A stretch of DNA of 64,000 bases from Adiantum capillus-veneris (GCA_014529385.2 CM043960.1:71558910-71622909); one strand, 5' to 3'. Positions 10,766-23,074 are shown, numbered from the stretch's first letter. Program-made: numbers and translations. Notes: generated from the sequence alone by a model not told the origin.

Positions 10766-13700
10766 CCTAGTCTATTCTGACTATCGAGGATGCAAGTGTA
10801 TTTGTATTGAAGAAAGGCTGGCTCAAAGACTCGAGATAATTCAAGTCTATGATGATGGAGATAGATTCCGAGATAAAAAGGGGAACCACTATCTGATAGT
10901 TAGTAACCCTGAGGATTACAATAAATATGGAGATAACGTGACAAAAGAAAAAATGGTTTCAGAAACTCAAGAACCGCCACCAAACATTGATCGACCTGGA
11001 GCGCTTTTTATGTATGATAAGAAAACAACGAGGGTCTCAACCTATAACGAGAATGTGGGTATTTCCAAGCATGAGTGTGAGGGAATAGTATCTTACTTCT
11101 GTTGCAAAGAGCCCTACCCAAACGAATTAAGCAAAGAAAAGGTTCTTTACTTATTCTCTTATGAAATTTCTATGGGGAAGGATATTGTTTTTGTACGAGA
11201 GAGAATACAAACGTATTCTCCCAGAGGAGGTAGAAAAGGAAACAGTTCTAGAAGCATCAACATATGCCCCAAATGAAGTGCCAAGAGCCACCTACACCCC
11301 TAGCCAGTCTACAAATCCATTTTCATAGGAGTATGAATCGACCTCACATTCTACCTGACAATAGATGTTCAACAAACCAGAGCCAACTAGCAATCCAACC
11401 ATCATTGCAGGCATGGCTTTGACAGAGTGTAACATTGGAACAAGACCGAAACCGAGATGGTTATATCATGGTGAGAGTAAGCCAAAAACTCAAGGGTCAA
11501 CAGAGCCTGGAAGACCACCCATAGAGCGAGTTCGAAGAGATGAACCATCTTTTGCAAGAACCGTTAGAAATTACGGCTTACCATTGGGAGAGGAACCCGC
11601 CCACTACCGAAGGGCAGAGGAGGTATATCGATTAGGACGTGGAGATCCAATGATGAGATTTGTAGACCATCGTAGAATTAGACCTTCTCAAGTGCAAAAA
11701 TGGGTAAACAAGAAATACACGAGAAATAGAGATCCTAGAGATCATGTAGCAGCCTTTGTGCATGTAATTAGAGCTAAAGAGGTATTAGACTTCCCTACCC
11801 AATTTGCAGGGTTTGGACTAACCCTAGAGGATGATGCTGCTACTTGGTTTGACTCTGTGGAGTGTAGAGACTTTGAGTCTATGGAGGAGGTGTTTGATGA
11901 TTTTATCGAGGAATTCTCACAAAGGGGGATAGCTCATAAGACAGTCTCACAAATCCATAAATTCAAACAGAAAGACGGGGAATCTGTGCGAAAGGCATCC
12001 CTACGATTAAAAAGATATGTTAAGTTCTACCCTGTGGAAGAACTGCCAACTCAGTCCAGACTTATGCTTATATTCATTCAAGGACTAAGGAATGCAGATC
12101 TCCAGAAGGACTTACATATGAAGAGGAGCACGACGTTAAATGAGTTAACTAAGGAGGCTCTTTACCTTGTAGACAATTGTGCGGTCTGCAAAGATGGTGA
12201 GTTCAAGGATCTTGATGATGATTCATCCTCACAACAAAGTGGAAGCAAGTCTTCTAAGACAGCACCAAAAGGAGAAGTAGCTGTAATCCAGGAGCAGCTT
12301 GTAGAGGAAGTGCTAAAAAAGATTAACCTGTACGCCAAACCACAGGCTAAACATCCAAAATGGTGTGCTATTGAACAAAAATGGACAAACCATGGGATAG
12401 AGGAATGTTATTATAACAAGGGGTATATGAGAGAACGACCGTCTGCTCCCCAAGCTCAGGTAGCATCTCCTCAACTTCCACCGATGCCTAGGTATCAAGC
12501 AGGCAACCTACCAAGACCTGTAGGTGTAGAGAGACCACAACTAGTGTTGGGGCAACAACCACCCCTACCAGGATTACGACCAGTCGGCATAAGATACACA
12601 CCAACCGTAACCGAATCAGAAGAGATGGATTTGGTGCCTATGCATGCATATTACAAAGATCCCAATGGATATGCTGCAAATCCTATCTATTATCCATCGG
12701 AAGAACCCTCAACACCAGAACCATGGAGCATGATAGGAAGTACAGGACCACCAACAGCTGTAGAGGCAGCAGGAGAAGGAAGATATAGCTTGGATGAACG
12801 AACATTGCTGTTCATAGCCAACGGAGGCATGGGAGGACAGAGACACGCATACCAATAAAGAGGAGCTCAAGGAGCAACTCAACAGCCTAAAGGACCCTGC
12901 TACAAGTGTGGTGGAGACCATTGGCTACGAGACTGTCCTCATGATGAAATCATTAGAGTCAATGCATATTGCACCGAGTGTGGAGTTACTCATTTGATTC
13001 CGGATTGCCCTAAGAACTCGAGCAAAGGAGCAAAAACTACCTTGAACATGCTGGAAGCAGTGCCTTCTAGTGGAGGGTCAAAAAACGAAACAATAATACG
13101 TATTCAGGCAGTGACACGAGCCCAAGCTCAAAGAATGACGAACGAACCCATAATTGAAGAGCCAAAAACCGATGCCCCAAGTTCAGAAACGAGAAATCAG
13201 AGAAGCGCTTGGAAAGCTAGAAAGGTGCATATGAAATCCAGGAGAGAACGAGAGCAAACGGCTCTATCCGAGGAGTTGAAACACACGAAGGATAAATTAG
13301 AGCGGTTAGAGGATCTAGCTAGCCTAAGCTCACACACTGCGACAACCATAGCACCCAAGGAGATAGCAAAATCCAAAAGTGCACGATCAGGAGGATCAGG
13401 GTTGGCACAAAAGTTAAATGAGCAGTTAGATGCACTTCTAAAAGCTTACGAAGCCAGACTCAAAAAGAACCAAACCCAAGAGCAAAGATGGATGACTTAT
13501 CCATATGCGGAAATAGAAAAACAGAGGTTGGAAATGTGTAGAAAGATGATTGAAACAACTCAATCCTTGATAGAAAAACCGCTTGGTAAACCTGCAAGTT
13601 GGCATGAAGTAGTAGCTCCAACCCCTATCAAACCAACTTTAGAGAAACAAGTAGAAACAAAGGAAAGACTCACGAATGCCTCTGAGTCTAGGGGAGAGCC

Positions 13701-14226
13701 TATCATAGTGCCAAATACAATGGATGAGACAAGTGAGGGGTTCCAGCTTAAAACATTGGTAGAAATGGGTAAGGATTGTAACGGTCTAGATGACTTGTGG
13801 AAGCAAATCCGTGAGGCCAACGAAGCCAACAGGGTGAGTTACCATATGAATCGCACGAGAAAAGAGAAAAATGAGATCTTACCTCCTATTGAAGAATTTA
13901 AGGCAAGATCGCAAATGAACTTTGATATGCATTCACAAGGGGGAGACCACGGATCAATTAGTTCGGGGCACCAACCAAACTCACTAAAAACTCTACCCTC
14001 TTACCTAGGAAAGTATGAAGCCAAGTCTGAGGTGAGAGCAATCCCATCTCAAAGAATTTCTTCTAACAGAGTGATGGATTCACAAGGGTTGATTGAGTTA
14101 TTGTCCACCCCGATGGCATGCAAAATCACATTAGCAGAACAACTGAGGTTACGACCAAACATATGGACCACAGTAGGCAAATGCTTAGAAAAATTTGGAG
14201 TGAAAGACCCCACTTTGAAGCTTTAG
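10765..14226 (+). pseudogene. T2 gag with two zinc knuckles
   Basis: Opens at 10765 in one frame (to 11276), shifts frame near 11200, then stays in a single frame to 14226 and on into protease. The retrotransposon gag core is at about 11700-12190 (FAGFGLTLEDDAATWFDSVE, then FIEEFSQRGIAHKTVSQIH). Zinc knuckles lie at 12898-12936 (CYKCGGDHWLRDC) and 12970-13008 (CTECGVTHLIPDC), both with the shortened spacing C-x2-C-x3-H-x4-C. A long basic and helical region follows. In-frame stops: TAG 11326, TGA 11356, TAG 11362, TAA 12856, TAG 14224; all can be Gln or Arg codons that lost a C. The T4 relic (44216-46204, 59882-61300) is a diverged copy of this gag. Confidence 0.75.
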
Positions 14227-14790
14227 GAAGGGATCAAACAATTGGACAAGCCTCAACTAAACACTAGGCATGTACCTTTAAACAAGGTTGGAGAATATTG
14301 CGAGGGAGAAGATGGAAACACCACGCTACCAGTAGAATTCCAAGGAGTAGTTTCCAAAGCTATTCTTGACAGTGGAGCAGGAGTCGCTATTGCCACCAAG
14401 GAAATCCGAAAAAAATGGGGAAAACCGGCTTTGAGAGCTACCAGAATGAAATTGCAATTGGCAGATGGGTTCATAGAAAAGCCTCTAGGACTCTTAGAAA
14501 AAGTAATTGTCACTTCGTGCAGAATCGAGTATGAGCATACATTTGCAATAGTCGATTTCGACAAAAAAGAACAATTACAAGATCATTTTGGGAAGACCAT
14601 TCATGCAACAATTAAAGATGGTCCAGGATTGGGGTTACGACCACATATACCTCAGACATGGTGAAACTACAACCAAAATACACCTGAAAGACCATAGTTA
14701 CAAAGATGTGAACCAGACACCTGTGGAATAGTTTGATTCAGCTACACTAGCAGGGTCCGAACTCCCAGCATGGTTAAGGCAACAGAAAGA
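14227..14790 (+). pseudogene. T2 retropepsin 1 (gag-proximal)
   Basis: Aspartic protease that would cut the gag-pol polyprotein. It continues the gag frame directly after TAG 14224. The catalytic loop is ILDSGAGVAIAT with Asp codon 14368-14370. The hydrophobic end motif, of the kind ILGRPFM, is found only after a one-base frame change near 14575, where the frame switches to that of the downstream coding block. A TAG at 14729 interrupts the linker. Both protease landmarks are present, so the domain was intact before the frameshift. Confidence 0.75.
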
Positions 14791-16096
14791 GCTATGGATG
14801 TGCGGAGCTTCACATTGTGGGAGCTTAAAAAGAGAGGAATGCGTCTTAGAAAGAGCGATTGAGGACAAGGATTATATTCTAGAGCCTTTTTCTGAAGATG
14901 CCTTGGAACCTCTGGAATGGGAACACATATTAGCAACATTGGATGTCTGTACCATTACAGATAGTCCAACGACAAAATTCTGCGATAAGGATGGCTATGA
15001 TGTGCTACCCTATTACATGGTAAGCCTTATACCAGGAGGAGATGAGAATGTAGAACCAGCACAACAAGAAGAGTTTTATAACTCCTCTGAGAATTTGGGG
15101 GTAGATAACGATGCAGATAACAAGTGTTTAGACAACTCAAGCGAGCGTGGGGAGAAAACATCGGATATCAAGTTCTATGATTCTGCCAATCAGTACCCTA
15201 GACGCCAGGAACGCTATAGGAAAAAACGAGCAAAAAACAAAATGAGAGAGAATCTGATGCCCAGGATAAAAGATAAAACTCACTATCTAATACTTGTCAA
15301 AGCAGAAGATTGTGTAAAAGACCAAATATTAGGAAGATTCTCGAGAGTGCGAAGGGTACGCACGAAAGAGTTCAAAACAGGTGATTATGTACTTGTTTAT
15401 ACCTTGAAGCAACATGCCAAGAAACTTAAAAAGCGAGGGATGGGACCCTTTGTGATTCATGACCTATCACAAAGCGGAGCTTTCAAGCTTGCTACATTAA
15501 CAGGTGAAGAAATGCCAAATTGGATTAGTGGGTGTCGGTTAAAGAAATATCATTTACCACTAACACAAGATATGCTCCAACAAATCCATCAAGAAAAACA
15601 ATGGATGAAAGAGAAACAGAGGATACGAGAAGAAGCTCAAGCAGAAGCAAAAGAACGCATTGCAAAAAGACGGCTTCTACGACAACAACAACAATGTGGA
15701 TCACCATTGCGAATAAATGCTATTCGACTAACGAATTTTGATGAAGACACAGTGGAGCCAATAATTGCAATCAAAGTGGGTAGCAATCAAGTTGACTTGA
15801 CGGCATTGCTTGATTCTGGAGCTCAAGCAAATCTAATCTCTTATAGATTATACAAACAGCTCAAGCTCAAAGGTCAACTACATCCTACTCCACAAGTGTT
15901 GGAAAGTAGTGCATCACATTCGTTAAAAACATTGGGCTGGACTATATTGCATATAGAAGTACATCAATATATTTATCCACACAAGTTTTATGTGGTCGCG
16001 GATGAAAGCACACAACACCCCATGTTGTTGGGACAACCTTGGCAAAAAGAGTATAATGTGCAGATAGATTGGAATGCGAATGCAGTCAAAATTTAG
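14791..16096 (+). pseudogene. T2 fusion: linker, integrase C-terminus, retropepsin 2
   Basis: A 432-codon open stretch. The first part (to about 15310) is acidic then basic and resembles the T3 linker upstream of RT (both share W-x-H-x-x-A-T-[IL]-D and a Lys/Arg-rich run). At about 15315-15360 it passes without frame break into an integrase C-terminal domain (EFKTGDYVLVYTL, then KKRGMGPFVIHDLSQSGAF, the GPF/Y-type fold). A Gln/Lys/Arg helix follows, then a second retropepsin with LLDSGAQANLIS (Asp codon 15812-15814) and the closing motif MLLGQPWQKEY...IDW. RT, RNase H and the integrase catalytic core, about 2.9 kb in T3, are deleted. It ends in TAG 16094-16096 and the same frame continues into the tail. 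Confidence 0.75.
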
Positions 16097-16867
16097 CATG
16101 CACAAGAACAACAGGTGGTAGCCTTTGCTCAGGAACCCCGGAAGAATCAGCTACCAGTAATGCAATCACTGGATAAAGAGCCAAAAGGAAGGGTGCCACT
16201 AAAGAACAACATTATACCCAAGGCTAACAAACAGGGAACTGCCAACCATGTTCACTATAAACATCCAACCAAACATACCGCAGTGCCAAGATCAAGGTTA
16301 GCAACACGCAACAAACAAGTATGGGTGCGGAAGGATAGAAATGACATGGCAAACAAACCACAAGACACCAGAAGAAGTCAACAGAAGCAGATAGCTCAAC
16401 CAAATACCACGGGAATAAAACAGATATGGATCCCAAAGAAAATGCTCAGCAACAACTTAAATGCGACTCGCATTTGGATCCCGAAACCAAAACAAAAGGA
16501 ACTCCCTTCAGTACAAGCAACATCGGTACGTAGACACACACAACATAGGACACCGGCAAATCGATCCATGTGGGTGCCAATCAGCAGCAAAACACTGAGT
16601 ACCACGGAAGTAGCAAGAAACCTACAAAAACCTCCAAAGCAAAGCTACAAATGGAAAGCAAAAGAGACAAAGTCAATGTCCAATTCAGCCAAGACAATTC
16701 TCTCCAAGGAGACGACTACGGCCATATTGACAATGGCGGCAACAAAATCGACTTTTGCAAAGAAGACGATCAAACAACGAGCGGTAGAGTTACAACTTTT
16801 ACTTGCAAAGAAAATTTGCCGACCAAATCAACAACAAACAGGAAACCTCGATGACAAATGCCAATAA
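16097..16867 (+). pseudogene. T2 tail with spaced W-[IV]-P-K motifs
   Basis: Same frame as the preceding block after TAG 16094. Very rich in Lys, Gln, Thr and Ser, about 250 codons. Trp-centred motifs recur: KQVWVRK (Trp codon 16322), KQIWIPK (16427), TRIWIPK (16475), RSMWVPI (16571), and a weaker YKWKAK near 16650. The spacings are about 35, 16 and 32 residues. T3 has the same kind of tail in the same place. Function unknown; a basic, disordered region with repeated aromatic anchors could bind nucleic acid or chromatin, but that is a guess. Confidence 0.6.
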
Positions 16868-17025
16868 GCATCTTGCTTATACCCTCCTAGCATTAATTTT
16901 TCCATGCATTGACCGAGTATGCATTATATAGGGCCACATTACACGGCCAAGCATTAGCACGAGTTTTCAACCTATGCACGGCACATACTCCGAGGCAATA
17001 CCTTGTCGTCCGGAAGGACTCCAGC

Positions 17026-17040
17026 TAGGAGGGGGGAAGG
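17026..17040 (+). other. T2 internal polypurine tract
   Basis: CTAGGAGGGGGGAAGG lies about 160 bp after the end of the tail ORF. It resembles the terminal PPT at 23075-23090 but is followed by noncoding DNA and the accessory ORF rather than the LTR. T3 has an equivalent tract at 57626-57641. Confidence 0.55.
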
Positions 17041-18597
17041 CATTCTCAAATGCGGACCCAATGGCAAAAAGAGCAAAAAAAGGGCATGTTTTTCGACTAT
17101 TTTAAGGGTTGTCGTTTGATTGCGAAATTTGTTGGACTAACCCAAGTACATATGCCCTTATACAACATGAATCTACAAGTATATGGGGCCAAACGCCAAA
17201 TCAAGCCCCTAGGTGTGTGTATATAAGTAAAAATAACCATTTTTCGGGCAGAATATTGGTAAAACGGAGAAATCCGGACATAAAAATTGCATGTGAGTGT
17301 ATATAGTGTTTTGCGGTGATGTTTTTGATTTATTATGATTTCTGAGGATTTTCTGGGTTTGATTTGCTATTTTCCTTTTAATTTTGCTAATTTTCGGCAG
17401 AAAAACTTCAAAATACAAAAAGTAGGTGAAGACCGATTGTAATGAAAAACAAAAAATATGGGGATGATCAGTGACTATAGGACAACCTATGGTACAGTGG
17501 GGGTGCAATTATGAGACTGGAGCGGAAAGCGTGTTTTGGCCGGATTTTGATCGAAACGCCAAATTTCTCGGAACTGGGCAAATGAAGTCCAAATCAAGAA
17601 ATTTTTGTGCCTAAACCGCATATCGCAAGAAGTTGGGAGCACATGTCAAATTTCATGAAAAGTGGTTCAGGGACCCCCATTATAAGAAATTTTCACTTCA
17701 TTTTAAGCTCATTTCCACTATTGACTTTTGAGAGAGAGCTTCTGTCACCTAGACCGAACGGAACTTCCAGCAGCTTCTACGACGCGCACGACTACCCGAT
17801 AGGCTCCAGACATGAGAGGCAGGCTCACCACCTTGAGCTTTTCGCGCATGTTTGTCGTTTTGTCGCGAAAACTAGCATAGGGTTCACATAGAAACTGAGT
17901 AGTAGAGACCTACAAGTAGAAGTGACCACCTAACAGCTAACCCAAAAGCAATAAGACTTCATCGGAAGCTTACCCTAGCATAGGAGACCACTTTTGGATG
18001 ACCAAAGGCAGTAGAAAACCATCGAAAAAACCCTAATTCCTAGAGCCCCGCAAGAGGCCACCAAATGGAAAATCGGCAGAAAGGCGCCCAAATGCTACCA
18101 AAACTCATGGGTAGGAGCATCTCGACATGCTTGACAAATCTATATAGCCCACATAACCATACGGTGACCTGAAGCAGCACTAAACTTCAGAAATGGCACC
18201 GCATGTCCGTTTGCCACCAAACTTCACGAGCGGCTTTCCTAGACCATCAACAACCAAGTCCTATGGTGGTAGACCACCACAGTCATCGAAGACATGTAAA
18301 CGCAACCACGGGTTCTTCTAGAGCGAAAAATTGCCAAACGGAGCTCCGGTGAAGCCAAAGTCGACAAAAAACCATACGGCAAGGATCCCCAAGTGATCGG
18401 GAAGCTATGGAGACCAACATCAAGAAATTTCATCGTCGAAAAGCACTCCAAAATTCAGAAAATGGCTCGAAGGATGTGAAATCCACACAGGAGTTTCTTT
18501 CTATCTATTTGACTTTTTTGTTGAAATAGGGCTTAAAAGGGACTCAAGGGGACTAAGAACAGGCACCAGTAGCAATCACCATGAAAATTTCATCAGG
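17041..18597 (+). other. T2 noncoding region before the palindrome array
   Basis: No sustained open frame. Many weakly repeated phrases such as AAATTTCATGAAA or CAAGTTTCATCA suggest old tandem repeats. No LTR terminus was recognised at either end. Confidence 0.45.
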
Positions 18598-19475
18598 AGA
18601 CATCCTACGTGTAGGATGTCTCAAGGCCATTTCTGGGCACCAACCCCAACATCTCTCATCACACAAAGCTTCTGAATAGCCAGTACAAGCTAGCCACCAA
18701 GTTTCATCACATTTGGACAAAAATTGACCTCATATGTATGAAAAAACGAAAAGTCAGGGCATAGAGGCAATAATGGCCCATAGACCTATCAAAACTTGTC
18801 CAAATCACATGAAACTTGCACAATACATTCTTGAGCACATTGCCAACCTATCTGTGTGGTCACATGCAAAAAATGATGAAATAGACATCCTACACGTAGG
18901 ATGTCTAAATGACATTTTTGGCCCACAGATGGTGTTTTTCAATTCTAGATCTCTTCAGATCACCTTCAAGAGCTCATATATCAAGTTTCAAACCATTCCC
19001 ATCACTTTTGGCCCCCAACACCTCCAAGATACACTTTTTGAGCCCAAAAACACTACACATGGTCTTACCAACACCAATTCTAGTCCAAATCAAAATCCAA
19101 GAGCAGGACCATGTTCTACATGCCAAGAGCTACCCACAGAACAAATCTCAAGCAATTTTGATGAAAAAGACATCCTACGTGTAGGATGTCTCCAGCTCAA
19201 TTTTGACCTACTGTGCAAGAAATGACCTCATGGGAGCCATTACCATGGTGCAAGAAGCTTGTATATCGAATTTCAACCCATTTGAATATCATTTGCCACC
19301 TGTCGGGGACATCCTACCAAATTGTGAGCCTAAAGCCTGAATCTGCCCAAAAATGCACTTTTTGATGGCCAAACCCAATTCCAATCACATAGCCATGTTG
19401 CATAGGCCAAAGACCACCAGCATGCCAAGTTTCACCAAAAACTGATGAAATAGACATCGTACGCATAGGATGTTT
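18598..19475 (+). repeat. Array of four palindromes at 285 bp spacing
   Basis: Each core has 11 bp arms AGACATCCTAC / GTAGGATGTCT around a 2 bp centre. Copies: 18598-18621 (centre GT), 18883-18906 (centre AC, thus the exact reverse complement of the first), 19168-19191 (GT) and a degenerate copy at 19452-19475. Start-to-start spacing is 285, 285 and 284 bp. Flanks before the core often read GATGAAA. The sequence between cores is much less conserved, so the core is the best preserved part of diverged roughly 285 bp tandem repeats. A half-site lies midway at about 19306. Confidence 0.85.
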
Positions 19476-19614
19476 AAATGATAAATTTTAGCCAGAAAGC
19501 CACTGTGAACACATGCAGGGTTTTCAGAGTTCCTTTTAAGTTTTATTTTCAATTTTCAAGTCATTTGGATAGTTAAAACTTAGTTTCTTCGGACTACTGA
19601 GTGCAACAGGATCC

Positions 19615-22600
19615 ATGACAGCCGCAAAATCACGTGCAAAGAAGAAGAGAATGACGATAAAAGATTACTTGGAAGAAGTAGAGCCATTTTTCATCCCAGA
19701 AGGAACTCTGAAGCCAACCAGCACGTGGATTCAGGAGGATTTGCTAGAGTCAAATGATTTGAAAATCTACCAAGGCGTGTTCAAAGATACTGAAGGAAAT
19801 GCAATGGAGCTACCCATGCTACCTTGGGAGCTCAATGAGTTTGTCAAAAGCAAGATGGCAGAGTACCTGGAGAAGATAGATCTCCATAACTATTTTGAAG
19901 CTGTGCCGGTAGGAATTGACATAAAAAGAGTGTGGGAATTTGTAACTACAATCAAAGAAGATGGAGTGGCCAGAGTCACTGATCTGCAGGGCAAGCCGGA
20001 CTCTATGATTGTAATCACAGAGAGAGTAGTGGTAGCCGCACTAGACCTCTCCAACAAAGGGGATAATGCGACAAAAGAGAAGAGATGAAGTCAAGGTGTA
20101 CTCAGAAAAGAAAAACAACTACACCTTTGAAGATATAGCAAACTCAAAAGTGGCGATCATGAGCCAACTCTACAACCAGTACTTCCATATGTGTATAAAG
20201 CGGCCGTAGAAGTACAGGATTCCACCTGGAGCCATTACTACCACCTTCACCTGGGCAATGCAAAAGAGCAAGCCAAAGGTGATCAACTATGCTGCCTACA
20301 TCCATGACAACCTAGTGAAGATGGGCAACAAGAATCCCACCTACATTGTGACAGGTGAACTGATAACAAAAGTGGTTTATGGAGCATTTCACGCCAAGGG
20401 AAGATGGCCTGACCCTCCATCACAAAATGACTGGCTAAGGCTCAAAGAAGATAAAGAGGATGAACAGCCCAAAGCACCCAGAGTTGCCACAAGATTGAAG
20501 CGCCGGTTAGAGAACGTGCAAGAGGAGCATCCAGAGTTGAAGAAAGGAAAGAAGGAAACGGTACAAGTGCCGATCAAAGAGACCAAATCTCAGAAAGCGG
20601 CATGGCTTGAAAGATTAATGGAAAGCTTCAGAGCCCTCAAGGGAGATTTGAGCGAGCTATGGAAGCAATCACTAGAGGCCATGTCAGGATCATCTCGGAG
20701 AGTGCAGCGAGATAGATTTGAATATTACATCAAAAATTTTGAAATCCTAGATGCTACGACAGAAAACATCCCTAACATTCCATTTACAGAAGAAGAAGTG
20801 GATGAAGTACGACGGCAACTGCTAGAGGAGCAAGAAGGCCAAGAGAGAGAGAGGAAGACAAAGGCAGAAAAGGACTTTAAGAAGAAGCCAACAACTCCAC
20901 CGTCAAGCCCGGAGTCCAGCCCACCGCAATCACCACCTCCTCGTAGCCCTCCACAAACCCAACAAAAGGAGGAGCTAGACACATCTGATGAACAAGAAGA
21001 ACCAAAGCAAGAAGAGACCAAAGAGCAAGAGCAAAGAGAAGAAGCTAAGCCCAAAGATGAGCAGCCAGATCCAGAGGAAATAAGGTTTAACACATTTCTT
21101 GATCTACTAGCTGCGGGTTACTCGAGAGAAGAGGCAGCCACAATAGCATTTGACTTGGCAAGCACAAGGCCCAAAGAACAACTGCAGAGCCTGCGGTTAG
21201 TGGAACTGAAAGAGATGGACACTGATACAGTGGACCTACAGCCACCCACCAATGACTAGGATGTAGTGATGCACAAACTAATCGGGCTCAGGGCAAAATC
21301 ATTGGCCACGCAAAGTGAGATCGACAATCTCAAAGCCAATGAAGTTCTGATCAAATCTGAAGTAGACACACTACAAAGACAAAGCCAAGAGCATATAGAG
21401 AAAGAAGCAGAGTTGCAACTGGCCACAAAATTGCAAAGATTCCAGGAGATGGAACGAGAAAATCAGGCAGTAGCTCAAATACTGCAAGGAGTTGAAGAAG
21501 AATACAAAAAACTCAGTAAGGCATTGACAAATGCAGAGAGGGAAAGGGACAACCTAACCCTACAACTTGCTGAAGAATCCAAGGAAGTGGAAACACTGAG
21601 AAATGCCAAGGAAAAGGAAGAGCTATAGAATGAGGCGAGCCAGGATGAGGTATTAGAGCTTAAAGACCAGATGAAATTCAAAGATCAAACGATACGGGCA
21701 TCTCCTACCAGAGTCAGAGCTACTAGCTCGTGGACTCACACTACTTCTGAGACAGATTTATATGAAGATCAAATGAAGGAGCTCCAAAAGGAGTTAACCC
21801 TAGAGAAGCAGCAAAGATTGATGTTGGATGAGGGCTCAGTGGTTATGCAGAACCGCATGGAAGAAGAAAACACAGCCATGAAGAATGAGCTAGAAGCCAT
21901 CAAGAGAAAGCTCGAGGAGGCGGAAAAGATAAACGCAGATCTAAACAACCTCCTTGTGAATATGGGAGAACAAGCTGAAATAGAAAAGAAGACATTTCAG
22001 AAGCAAATAGAAGAGCTAAGAGGCAAGAAGAAAATAGAAGAGCAGTTTGGCACCAGGCCAGCAGCCATGGAGGGAATAGACATAGAGAATGTGGCAGATC
22101 CAGTGGACACCACCATGCAAGAGGAAATCCTTGTAGGACCCTCACAAGAGCCACAAGATCTGACACAAGAAGAAGAAGAGAAGCTACAAAAGGCAACAGA
22201 AGCAGCAGTCAGATAAACTGCCAAAGAAGCCTTGGAATGGGAGAAGAATGTCTTTAAGTCAATGAATATTCCGAAGATAGATGCCAGCAACCTTCGGCAT
22301 GAATGGCTACAGCCCTCTCTCCCATATCCTCTGCTGAAATATGAAGCTGCCACAATCAACAAGCAGATCAGAGAGGAGCCAACATTGCCAATATACAAAG
22401 CAGACATCTCCAAGACTGAAGGGGTCAAGTTGATAGTTGACTCTCAACCGAGGTGGAGAAAGGCATGGTTGACAAAGTATCCTCAGTATCTAATCCATTT
22501 GGTAGAGGCACCTAAAGTGATCAGAGATAACCTATGTTTCTTCCCTCTACCAAGGATGAGGACGTGAAAGGCCCATCAGCTCTTGCAAAGAAGCCAACCC

Positions 22601-23038
22601 ACTTGGTTGAATTACCCAAAGCTGCCAGGCTCGAAGGCGGGCGAGAAAATAAGTGAGCAATACATGGTGAAAACCCTAACGGGCGCTATCAAATTGTTCA
22701 CTGGCTCGCTTGACCTATCTTGCATCATGATGAGAAAGATTTGTAAAACACTTTTGGCTGTCTTCGAGACATTCAAACTAGGCCAGGCGACAGACAGTAT
22801 CTTCTTCTTTCAAGATACATACAAATGTGCATACAATCTGTGTGGTCAGCCTTCCCACGATGTGATACATGCATTGTATCAAAGGATTATGTTTTTACCA
22901 TCCTATCACCTCCAGGCCTTTGAAGAAGCCTTCTACACCAGCTTCTTCACAATCAGCACTCACATATTCGGCCCGACGCTATTAGCTCAACATGCAAGAT
23001 ATGAGTCACTGCTCAAGATGAGAGAAAGCCTACGATGA
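19615..23038 (+). pseudogene. T2 accessory ORF, about 1,140 codons, coiled coil
   Basis: I do not recognise the family with certainty. Starts at ATG 19615 (MTAAKSRAKKKRM). A one-base frameshift near 20075 leads into one frame that holds to 23038 with stops TAG 20207, TAG 21257, TAG 21626, TAA 22214 and TGA 22565, each one C-to-T step from Gln or Arg. N-terminal third: globular, with a stretch (KYRIPPGAITTTF, then VINYAAYIHDNLVKMG) that faintly recalls the plant transposon-associated domain called Transposase_32. Middle: a Pro/Ser/Glu-rich linker (about 20880-21060) and a long heptad-rich coiled coil (21266-22060). C-terminal third: globular and aromatic-rich (near SIFFFQDTYKCAYNLCGQ). It sits between the internal and terminal PPT, the env-like position of Athila-type elements; no signal peptide or membrane helix is obvious. 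Confidence 0.6.
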
Positions 23039-23074
23039 AGAAGCAGCTCAACAGCCATGTCGGGGACGACATGA

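Noticed and set aside
8304-10780. Plus-strand His/Ser/Pro/Thr-rich frames up to 174 codons
   Set aside because: They follow from A/C-rich composition, lack motifs and, at 9573-10732, oppose better minus-strand gag-like frames.
12856-16096. Programmed stop readthrough to explain the in-frame stops of T2
   Set aside because: Stops occur at many places unrelated to the gag/pol boundary and also in the accessory ORF and in other families, so decay explains them better.
20389-22428. Ser/Cys/Leu-rich minus-strand frames of 65-143 codons
   Set aside because: Antisense of the Glu/Lys/Gln-rich accessory ORF; composition is explained by the sense strand.
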